From contig NSJM01000005.1 of the NCBI GenBank assembly GCA_002634395.1, forward strand, positions 1 to 64,000: DNA of 64,000 nt, written 5' to 3'. This document shows, piece after piece, positions 50,190 to 57,462 of the stretch. The stretch comes from Candidatus Methylomirabilis sp. GTDB lineage: Bacteria > Methylomirabilota > Methylomirabilia > Methylomirabilales > Methylomirabilaceae. A program made the position numbers and the translations under genes. Within the stretch, counting starts at the first letter, position 1, and the number at the start of each line of letters is the position of its first letter. The notes beneath the pieces were generated by a model. The model had not been told where the DNA came from and did not search any database. It was given only the letters and a program-made list of their open reading frames with translations.

Positions 50190-51563
50190 ATGAAAGTTGC
50201 TGTTCTGGGTTTAGACTGCGCGACTCCCCAATTGGTGTTCGATCAGTTCAAAGGTGATCTGCCCAACCTTTCCAGGCTGATGGCGGAAGGGGTCTATGGG
50301 GAGCTCGAGAGCACTCATCCCCCGATTACGGTTCCAGCCTGGTCCTGCATGATGTCCGGCCGAGATCCGGGAGAGCTGGGCTGTTACGGCTTCCGCAATC
50401 GCAAGGATTACTCCTACAATGGTTACTCCCTGGCCAACTCGACGGCCATTCGGGAACCCTTGATCTGGGACTATTTGCAAGAACAGGGACTACGATCCAT
50501 CCTGCTCGGTGTGCCACAGACCTATCCTCCGCGTCCGATCATGGGAGAAATGGTGACCTGTTTTCTGACCCCATCCACGCAGAATGAATACACCCATCCC
50601 ACCTCTCTGAAAGAGGAGATCGAGCGGGTCTCCGGGGGTTACATACTGGATGTAGAGGATTTTCGCACTGACAACAAGCAGGCGATTCTGGATCAGATCT
50701 TCGAGATGACACGCCGGAGGTTTCGGGTGGCGAAACACCTGATCGCCCACCATCCATGGGACTTTTTTATGATGGTGGAGATGGGCGTGGATCGTATCCA
50801 CCACGGCTTCTGGAAATACTTCGATAAGGAGCACCCCAAGTATGAGCCCGGAAATCCATTTGAGAATGCGATACGGGAATACTATCAGTTTGTGGACCAG
50901 GAGATTGGAGAGGTTCTCTCTCTATTGGGTCAGGACTGCGCCGTGATGGTAGTGTCTGACCATGGCGCCAAAAAGATGGTGGGAGGAATCTGTTTCAACG
51001 AGTGGCTGATGAAGCAGGGCTATCTACGTCTGAAAGAGATCCCGTCAAAGCCCACTCCATTCTCCAAGGTGGAGATCGACTGGGATCACACTTTGGCTTG
51101 GGGGGAGGGAGGCTACTATGGGCGACTCTTTCTCAATGTGAAGGGGAGAGAGCCGAGAGGCCGGATCGAGCCCGGAGAGTACGAGAAGGTTCGAGACAGG
51201 ATGATCGCCGATATCCAGGCTATCGAAGATCCTGCCGGCCGGATGATCGGCTCCATTGCCCTACGGCCTGAGGATCTCTACCGGGCGACCCGGGGGATTC
51301 CGCCGGACCTCGTTGTCTACTTCGGGAACCTGGATTGGCGTTCAGTCGGCTCAGTGGGGTATGGCTCCATTCACACCTTTGACAATGACACTGGTCCGGA
51401 TGATGCCAATCATGCCCAGCACGGGATTTTCATCCTGCGAGTTCCTGATCGAACGGGGGGCCACCATCATGACGGTCTTCGCATCTATGATGTGGCCCCC
51501 ACCATCCTGGACCTCTTCGGCATTCCCACCCCTGAGGCGATGCATGGGAAGATGATCCGATGA
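50190..51563 (+). CDS. Alkaline-phosphatase-superfamily phosphodiesterase (type I PDE/NPP-like), soluble
   Basis: The 457-residue protein carries the metal-binding residues of the superfamily. KVAVLGLDCATPQLVF supplies the first Asp, and STHPPITVPAWSCMMSG the nucleophile (probably the Thr before VPAW). MGVDRIHHGFWKYFD, VVSDHGAKKMVGG and ANHAQHGIFILRVP are also present. No signal peptide is visible, unlike its relatives at 54126 and 57463, so it is likely cytoplasmic. It may act on a nucleotide or phospholipid-linked precursor. It follows sat by 37 nt and is probably in the same transcript. It lacks the LGYIE-type tail. Confidence 0.9.
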   Translation: MKVAVLGLDCATPQLVFDQFKGDLPNLSRLMAEGVYGELESTHPPITVPAWSCMMSGRDPGELGCYGFRNRKDYSYNGYSLANSTAIREPLIWDYLQEQGLRSILLGVPQTYPPRPIMGEMVTCFLTPSTQNEYTHPTSLKEEIERVSGGYILDVEDFRTDNKQAILDQIFEMTRRRFRVAKHLIAHHPWDFFMMVEMGVDRIHHGFWKYFDKEHPKYEPGNPFENAIREYYQFVDQEIGEVLSLLGQDCAVMVVSDHGAKKMVGGICFNEWLMKQGYLRLKEIPSKPTPFSKVEIDWDHTLAWGEGGYYGRLFLNVKGREPRGRIEPGEYEKVRDRMIADIQAIEDPAGRMIGSIALRPEDLYRATRGIPPDLVVYFGNLDWRSVGSVGYGSIHTFDNDTGPDDANHAQHGIFILRVPDRTGGHHHDGLRIYDVAPTILDLFGIPTPEAMHGKMIR

Positions 51564-51581
51564 GTCCGATCGTTCGACTTT

Positions 51582-52454
51582 TTACTGAATCACCTGACCG
51601 GCCTGAATGATCAGGTCATCTGGACTGAGGTTCTTGAATACGGTGCCGCTAATATTGACCGTTGAGCCTCCAGTAATAAGGTACGCCGAACTTTCATAGG
51701 ACATGAACTGAACCATATTCTGCTGGAAATCGAGGAGGTGGGCCCAGGTTTCAACCTCAAGCCATGATCCGACCTTTAGCAAGCTGCCGTTAACGGTCAC
51801 ATCTCCGGCCGCATGTACGCTTACGGATCTTGCGTTGAGCGTGGAGCCTCGGTTTACCGCGATGACTCCTTGTAAGGCTTGAAGGTCTGCACTGTCTTTG
51901 GCGATAAGTCTTGATTTTTGCATCAGCAGAAGGCTTCCTTCTTCTGAGAAGAGATAGACTCTTCCGTTCGCACGTTGGTCAGCCAGCAATGAGGCTTGAA
52001 CGCGGAGGACGATGTCGCCTCTGGCATCGAGCATAACAGAATCGCCTCCAGCCCTCAGGGTAGTTTTATCTCCGATAGTGATTGTCCCTCCCGCGAAGAT
52101 GAAAATGCTGGCATTCTTCGCAATCAGATTCGAGTTAAGCGTAATGTTCTTCTCGGCCATCAGAGACAAGTCGACATACGCTGGTGTTATCAGGCCCTTT
52201 ACACCTGCGGGGATGACAATGCTTTCTGATGTGTAGAATGAACCGGCGCTCAAAAGGTGTGCCGTAATGTCCGGTTCTCCAGGATCACACGCACCGTTGT
52301 TATTGACATCCTCGCAGGGGAACCCGCTCCAGGCGAAAGACAGTAAGGGAGAAGGGGCAACGAGCGCAAAGCAGGTAGCCATGAACCATAGAGCGTAGAT
52401 ACGAATCCTTCCCTTGACGTTGTTGGTGACTCCTAAGCCGGTCTTGAAGGCCAT
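51582..52454 (-). CDS. Secreted beta-strand-repeat protein with a Ca-binding-like loop
   Basis: The 290-residue protein has a signal peptide (IYALWFMATCFALVAPSPLL). VNNNGACDPGEPDITAH follows, a D-x-N-x-N-G-x-C-D loop reminiscent of calcium-binding dockerin/EF-hand loops. Regular strand repeats follow (MAEKNITLNSNLIAKNASIF, GGTITIGDKTTLRAGGDSVM, DARGDIVLRVQASLLADQ, VSVHAAGDVTVNGSLLKVGS), most likely a beta-helix. Repeat style matches the protein at 28960. ATG 52454 follows GGAGG by 6 nt. A sigma-54-type promoter lies 215 bp upstream, implying a leader of about 200 nt with several hairpins. Confidence 0.75.
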   Translation of the reverse strand: MAFKTGLGVTNNVKGRIRIYALWFMATCFALVAPSPLLSFAWSGFPCEDVNNNGACDPGEPDITAHLLSAGSFYTSESIVIPAGVKGLITPAYVDLSLMAEKNITLNSNLIAKNASIFIFAGGTITIGDKTTLRAGGDSVMLDARGDIVLRVQASLLADQRANGRVYLFSEEGSLLLMQKSRLIAKDSADLQALQGVIAVNRGSTLNARSVSVHAAGDVTVNGSLLKVGSWLEVETWAHLLDFQQNMVQFMSYESSAYLITGGSTVNISGTVFKNLSPDDLIIQAGQVIQ

Positions 52455-52734
52455 TGCACACCTCCTCACATTGTTTCCCGGGATGTTCCCGGAGTGTTGG
52501 ACGGTTAACGCGGTCTGTACGCGAACTCAAGTTGCTCCAGGTAAACCTCTTCCGCCATGGCCGGCTATGATTGGCGCTTGGCCGGCCTGTAAATTATGGG
52601 GCTCAAGACTCCCCTTACACGGGTATCAAGGTTCACTCTAGCGCTAGGTAGCAACCTCGTGGAGCGTGTGCAATACGAATGCCATTAAGGAATCGACAAA
52701 CCTATCGCAACGATCGTGAATGGTTTCCAGTGTC
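52455..52734 (-). other. Leader and promoter region of the secreted beta-strand-repeat gene
   Basis: This gap lies between the minus-strand gene and the IS630 element. Read on the minus strand it has a sigma-54-type promoter (see below) and then short inverted repeats, including CCGGGA...TCCCGG near 52480-52500 and CCGGC...GCCGG around 52557-52590. No gene is supported. Confidence 0.5.
52669..52684 (-). promoter_or_regulatory. Sigma-54-type promoter, minus strand
   Basis: On the minus strand the sequence is TGGCATTCGTATTGCA: GG and GC ten bases apart, with one mismatch in the -24 box (GGCAT for GGCAC). It points toward the secreted beta-strand-repeat gene at 52454. The IS630 element inserted about 50 bp upstream of it, so any more distal enhancer has been pushed away by 1.1 kb. 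Confidence 0.7.
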
Positions 52735-53855
52735 TAATTGCACAAATGATAATAGATATGTGTATGGTCTCGGGTGAAAGGGGGTCCTGCACCCAAGACA
52801 GCTCCCATGCTGCGGTGTTCCGAAGAGGACCGAACGATTCTTGAAGATTGGGCGAGAAGCCGAACCCTGGAGGCTCGGTTGGTGGAGCGAGCCGGAATGG
52901 TTCTGCAATGTCTCGAGGGAAGGGCTGCAAGCGCCGTTGCACGAGCTTTAAAGGTACGACCCAATACAGTCATCGGCTGGCGGCGTCGGTTTGAGCGTGA
53001 GGGGATTGCTGGACTGTACGATCGTCCGCGGTCGGGTAAGCCCCGGCGGTACCGCGAGGCATTCCGGAATCAGGTATTGGCAACAGTAAAGTTGCCCCCG
53101 CCTCCTGGACAGGCGAGGTGGGATGGCCATGCGGTGGCCAAACATCTGCACAGCTCGGTCCATGCGGTCTGGCGGGTGTTGCGGCACGAGGGTATTTGGC
53201 TGAGCCGGCAGCGCAGTTGGTGCGTCAGTACCGATCCGGAGTTTGCGACCAAGGTCGCGGAGATTGTAGGACTCTACCTGAATCCGCCGGACAATGCCTT
53301 GGTGCTGTCGGTTGACGAAAAGCCGAGTATCCCGGCGCTGGAGCGGGCCACGGACTGTGTCGAGACCGACAGCGGGAAGATTGTCCGTAGCTTGAAAAGT
53401 ACGTACAAGCGCCATGGAACTCTGAATCTGTGTGCGGCCTTGGAAGTAGCGACTAAAGCGATTCGCACACACACAGCACAGAAAAAGCGACGGATCGAGC
53501 TTCTGGAGTTTATGGATCATCTCGTGAGCGGCCTGTCCCTAAGCCGGGAGATGCATGTGATTCTGGATCGTTATTGTATTCATGCGAAAAACACTGCGTG
53601 GCTGGCCGCGCACCCCAACGTGTATTTTTATTTCACTCCCACGTCAGCCAGTTGGTTGAATCAAGTGGAAGTCTGGTTCAGGATTCTTTCCTGCAAGGCG
53701 CTGCGCGGCGCTTCGTTTCGTAATCTGGAACATCTACGCCATGCGATCGAAGAATTCGTCGCATCCTATGGCCCGACGGCGAAACCTTTTATCTGGCGCA
53801 AGCGAGAGATCAAAAGTTCGCAACTGAAAAATACTATCGTTAACTTACGCAATTA
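52735..53855 (+). mobile_element. IS630-family insertion sequence
   Basis: The element is about 1.12 kb. Its left end TAATTGC (52735-52741) and right end GCAATTA (53849-53855) are inverted copies, with weaker similarity inward. TA is present at both outer edges, as expected for an IS630/Tc1-type TA target duplication. It contains one full-length transposase gene. It sits between a secreted-protein gene and an alkaline-phosphatase-superfamily gene, in non-coding DNA. Confidence 0.85.
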
Positions 53856-53856
53856 A
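52774..53856 (+). CDS. IS630-family DDE transposase
   Basis: The 360-residue protein has an N-terminal helix-turn-helix (AASAVARALKVRPNTVIGWR) and a catalytic domain. The DDE residues are at about D181 (LSVDEKPSIPALERA), D265 (VILDRYCIHAKN) and E299 (SASWLNQVEVWF). This is the standard IS630 arrangement and no frameshift is seen. The start is a GTG at 52774; an ATG at 52807 would remove a poorly conserved start. The TAA stop overlaps the TA at the element's right edge. Confidence 0.93.
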   Translation: MKGGPAPKTAPMLRCSEEDRTILEDWARSRTLEARLVERAGMVLQCLEGRAASAVARALKVRPNTVIGWRRRFEREGIAGLYDRPRSGKPRRYREAFRNQVLATVKLPPPPGQARWDGHAVAKHLHSSVHAVWRVLRHEGIWLSRQRSWCVSTDPEFATKVAEIVGLYLNPPDNALVLSVDEKPSIPALERATDCVETDSGKIVRSLKSTYKRHGTLNLCAALEVATKAIRTHTAQKKRRIELLEFMDHLVSGLSLSREMHVILDRYCIHAKNTAWLAAHPNVYFYFTPTSASWLNQVEVWFRILSCKALRGASFRNLEHLRHAIEEFVASYGPTAKPFIWRKREIKSSQLKNTIVNLRN

Positions 53857-54125
53857 ATCCTGGCAATGTTTCCAATATGTTACACGTGTTTCACGTATGT
53901 GACACCAGAGAGTCTGCAGACGATGGCGCCGTCTCGCTTGGTGGTGATTGACACTTTGTGTCACGGTTGAAGGGTAAAATGTGCCGTAATTTTTCAGTAA
54001 ATTCTTCTCGCTTCATTCTCCTCGCTGGGGGGAGAGAAGATGAAGGGAGAAGGGTGAAGAGGAATGTTCGTGAGCCGGGGTGCAGTAGGGCCGTAGGGGC
54101 TATTACTCGGAGGATGGATTCAAAC
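53857..54125 (+). other. Upstream region of the first AP-superfamily membrane enzyme
   Basis: The gap contains TGACAC-TTT-GTGTCA, a perfect 6-bp palindrome near 53949-53963, and a second GTGACAC about 50 bp upstream. Together they suggest repeated half-sites. The reading frame of the downstream gene is open through part of this region but its composition is not coding-like. Confidence 0.35.
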
Positions 54126-56285
54126 ATGAGAAGTGGAATAGTCGTCCACAGCAAAAGGAGAAACCGGCAAGCGGGTAGTTCGTTCTATCTCTTGGTGGTG
54201 GTATGGATCGTTACCAGTCTGGTGTGGATACCGGTTGCTGAGGCGTACATCGGTCCGGGAGCAGGGTTTGCTTTTCTCTCGTCGTTTCTCTTCCTGGCCC
54301 TTTCGTTTCTCCTGGCTATTTTTTCCCTTCTGGCGTGGCCCTTCCGGTTGTTAGCACGAACGTTGGTGCGGCGAAGATCGAAGCCTCGGGGAAATATTGA
54401 TCGGGTCGTCATCGTAGGATTAGATGGGTTGGACCCGGGCCTGACAGAGCAATTTATGGCTGAGGGGAAACTCCCTCATTTTCAACACCTACGGGAGATG
54501 GGGACCTTTGCTCCGCTTGCCACAAGCTACCCGTCCATCTCTCCGGCAGCCTGGTCTTCCTTTATGACCGGGGTAGATTGCTCCCACCATAACATCTTCG
54601 ATTTCTTCACTCGAGACCCGCGGACCTATCTGCCCATGCTGTCATCAGCGGAAATCGGCCCGGCCTCGAGGACACTTTCAATTGGCAAGTACCGGATCCC
54701 ACTGGGAAAGCCCAAGGTGAAACTGCTGCGCAAGAGCAAGCCATTTTGGACCCTACTTGGTGAGAACGGTATCTTCAGTTCGATCATCCGTGTCCCGATT
54801 ACCTTTCCACCTGAAAAGTTCAAGGGCGTGCTTCTATCCGGCATGTGCACACCAGACCTTAGGGGGACGCAAGGAACCTTCTCTCACTACACCACCAGGA
54901 ACGGGGTCAAGGTTGACAAGGAAGGCGGTGTCTGCATCCCGCTTGCGCGCGAAGGTCAGAGAATCCGTACCTACCTGCGTGGGCCTGAGAACAGCCTCCA
55001 CAAGAATGGAGGCGCTCTGAAGATCCCTTTAGAGATTGTTATGGATGAGAAGAGAAATCGGATTGAGATTCAGGTTTCCGGGCAGCGGTTCTCTCTTGAA
55101 CTGCAGACCTATTCCCCCTGGATCAAAGTGAGCTTCCGTGCAGGTTTGACATCCAAAGTCCATGGCATCTGTCGCTTCTATCTCAACCAGGCTACGCCGG
55201 AGTTAGACCTCTACGTAACCCCCGTTCAGATCGATCCGGAGAGACCCGCGCTTCCGATTTCCCATCCCTTCATCTATGCGGTGTACCTGGCCAAACTGAT
55301 GAAACCTTATGGAACCCTTGGTTTGGCCGAAGATACGTGGGCGCTGAACGAAGGGGTCATTGATGAAGAAAGCTTTCTCAAACAAGCCTACCTCTACTGC
55401 CAGGAACGAGAAGAGATGCTCTTCAAAGCCTTGGACAGAACTCCCAAGGGTGTCTGCGTCTGTGTATTCGATACGACCGATCGTATTCAGCATATGTTTT
55501 TCCGCTGCCTCGATGACAATCATCCGGCGAACAAAGGCAAAGAAACAGCCAGGTACAAGCATGTCATTGAAGAACTCTATCAACATATGGATAGCCTGCT
55601 GGGACGCCTTATAAAAAAAATGGACGAGAAAACAGTGCTGATGGTGATCTCGGATCATGGATTTACGTCATTCCGACGCGGAGTCAACATCAATACGTGG
55701 TTACTCCAGAACGGGTATTTGACTCTCAAAGCCGGAAAACTGACAAGTGGCAAGTGGTTTGCCGATGTGGACTGGCAACACACCAAAGCTTATTCCATGG
55801 GGCTGACCGGCCTCTTTATCAATAAAAAGGGTAGAGAAAGTCAGGGGATTGTAGCTGAAGGGCAAGAATATTGTGACCTGAAGCAGGAGTTGATGGCGAA
55901 GCTTTCGGGTCTCGTGGATAACGAAACCGGAGAAATGGCTATTCGGGAAATCGTGGATGCCGAGGTGATGTTCTCCGGGCCTTACCTTGACAATGGACCT
56001 GATCTACTTCTTGGTTATAACACCGGCTATCGTGCCTCATGGGACTGTGCCGCCGGACGGGTCACAGCATCCGTCCTCGAGGATAACACCAAGAGATGGA
56101 GTGGCGACCACTGCGTAGATCCCAAGCTTGTTCCGGGAGTCTTCTTCTGTAATCGGGCGATTAATGGCAAGGCCCCGGACATTAAAGACATTGCTCCAAC
56201 CGTGCTCAAACTATTCGGAGTGGAGATTCCTCATTACATGAACGGCGAGCCGCTTCTTCCCATTCATCCTGAAAGAGACAGTTAG
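54126..56285 (+). CDS. Membrane-anchored alkaline-phosphatase-superfamily enzyme with YIGPGAG N-terminus
   Basis: The protein (719 residues from this start) begins with a hydrophobic signal/anchor (FYLLVVVWIVTSLVWIPVAE). AYIGPGAGFAFLSSFLFLAL and a second membrane segment follow. The catalytic domain begins VIVGLDGLDPGLTEQFMAEG. The probable nucleophile is the Ser in SYPSISPAAWSSFMTGVDC; VFDTTDRIQHMFFRCLDD and VISDHGFTSFRRG provide further metal ligands. It belongs to the type I phosphodiesterase group and would act at the membrane surface. ATG 54126 (12 nt after GGAGG) is the best compromise; ATG 54114 directly abuts that GGAGG. It is clearly related to the enzyme at 57463. Confidence 0.88.
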   Translation: MRSGIVVHSKRRNRQAGSSFYLLVVVWIVTSLVWIPVAEAYIGPGAGFAFLSSFLFLALSFLLAIFSLLAWPFRLLARTLVRRRSKPRGNIDRVVIVGLDGLDPGLTEQFMAEGKLPHFQHLREMGTFAPLATSYPSISPAAWSSFMTGVDCSHHNIFDFFTRDPRTYLPMLSSAEIGPASRTLSIGKYRIPLGKPKVKLLRKSKPFWTLLGENGIFSSIIRVPITFPPEKFKGVLLSGMCTPDLRGTQGTFSHYTTRNGVKVDKEGGVCIPLAREGQRIRTYLRGPENSLHKNGGALKIPLEIVMDEKRNRIEIQVSGQRFSLELQTYSPWIKVSFRAGLTSKVHGICRFYLNQATPELDLYVTPVQIDPERPALPISHPFIYAVYLAKLMKPYGTLGLAEDTWALNEGVIDEESFLKQAYLYCQEREEMLFKALDRTPKGVCVCVFDTTDRIQHMFFRCLDDNHPANKGKETARYKHVIEELYQHMDSLLGRLIKKMDEKTVLMVISDHGFTSFRRGVNINTWLLQNGYLTLKAGKLTSGKWFADVDWQHTKAYSMGLTGLFINKKGRESQGIVAEGQEYCDLKQELMAKLSGLVDNETGEMAIREIVDAEVMFSGPYLDNGPDLLLGYNTGYRASWDCAAGRVTASVLEDNTKRWSGDHCVDPKLVPGVFFCNRAINGKAPDIKDIAPTVLKLFGVEIPHYMNGEPLLPIHPERDS

Positions 56286-56342
56286 GATAACGTCACACGC
56301 GTACCACCCGTTTTGTGTCAACTGAGATAAAAGGAGAGTGCG

Positions 56343-57440
56343 ATGAGGGAGCTAAAGGCGTTAGTCATTGGGTGTATCTTCGTGATGGGGTTTTTGGATT
56401 CCGCCCTGGCTGCCGGTCCGTTGACCCATGTGACGACCGTTCCCCTTGGGACCAAGGCCCATGATATCGTCCTGCAGGGCGATTTTGCCTACGTGGTGAC
56501 TGATCTGGGGCTCACGATCGTTGACGTTTCCAACCCGGCAGCGCCGGTCGTGCGAGGCTCGGTCTCGACAGGAAAGACGCAGGGAGTGGACGTCAAGGGG
56601 TCGTATGCCTATGTGGCGAGCCAAACGAAGGATCTGAGAATCATTGATATCTCGGACCCGGATGCCCCCTCGATCATCGGTTTCAAATCCCTCCCCGGCC
56701 AGACTTGGGACGTGGCAGTAAAAGACAACATCGCTTATGCGGCCTCTTACGGCGGAGAATTGTACCTCATCGATGTATCCAACCCGACGGCCCCGATACT
56801 CGTACGGAGTATAGGTCTTATAAAGTGGAGTAACTCCGGGGCGGATGCGACAAACCTCGCGAAGCTGAACAACTACGTGACCTCCGGCAATGCTTTGACG
56901 ACGGGCGTCTCCGTTACGGGCAATACACTTGTCACGGTTGATTGGGGTTACGGTCGGCTGTACTACTACGATGTGACCAATGCCGCCAGTCCTGTCTTCA
57001 AAGGCACACACTACGCTCCGTTTCTCCTCAAGGCTGAAGCTGACCCTGTCAACGATGCGGTCTACATGCTGGGCGCCTACGCCAAGTTCTCTGGTCTTTT
57101 TACCGTCCCAATCTCTGCGATGGGGTCAACATACTCGACGCGCTATGACCAGTGCCTCTCCTGCGATTTTTTGCCGGCCAATCATGTCATAGGCCAGGGC
57201 GGCCTCGCAATGTCGGGTAACGGCGAGTACGTAATGTATGTCGGCGGTGGAAAGGCTCAACTTCATCTTGTGGACGTGTCAGACCCGGCTGATCTTCAAG
57301 AGATTGCTTCAGTGAGCATAGGCGAGCCTCAGGTCGGCCTGGCTGAGACGATTGGCCTGACAAGTCGGGACGACTATATATACGTTGCAGGTGGTGTAAC
57401 CGGCGTTCAGGTCTATCTCTTCCCTGGCTTATCAAATTGA
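56343..57440 (+). CDS. Secreted LVIVD-repeat beta-propeller protein
   Basis: The 365-residue protein has a Sec signal (VIGCIFVMGFLDSALA). Repeats of about 42 residues contain the LVIVD signature: YVVTDLGLTIVDVSNPAAPV, YVASQTKDLRIIDISDPDAP, YAASYGGELYLIDVSNPTAP, LHLVDVSDPADL. Such repeats fold as a beta-propeller and usually mediate binding on the cell surface. It lies between two paralogous AP-superfamily genes, so it may be a partner or adaptor for them. AAAGGAGAG precedes the ATG. Confidence 0.9.
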   Translation: MRELKALVIGCIFVMGFLDSALAAGPLTHVTTVPLGTKAHDIVLQGDFAYVVTDLGLTIVDVSNPAAPVVRGSVSTGKTQGVDVKGSYAYVASQTKDLRIIDISDPDAPSIIGFKSLPGQTWDVAVKDNIAYAASYGGELYLIDVSNPTAPILVRSIGLIKWSNSGADATNLAKLNNYVTSGNALTTGVSVTGNTLVTVDWGYGRLYYYDVTNAASPVFKGTHYAPFLLKAEADPVNDAVYMLGAYAKFSGLFTVPISAMGSTYSTRYDQCLSCDFLPANHVIGQGGLAMSGNGEYVMYVGGGKAQLHLVDVSDPADLQEIASVSIGEPQVGLAETIGLTSRDDYIYVAGGVTGVQVYLFPGLSN

Positions 57441-57462
57441 GAGAGGTGCCTAGAAAGGGACT

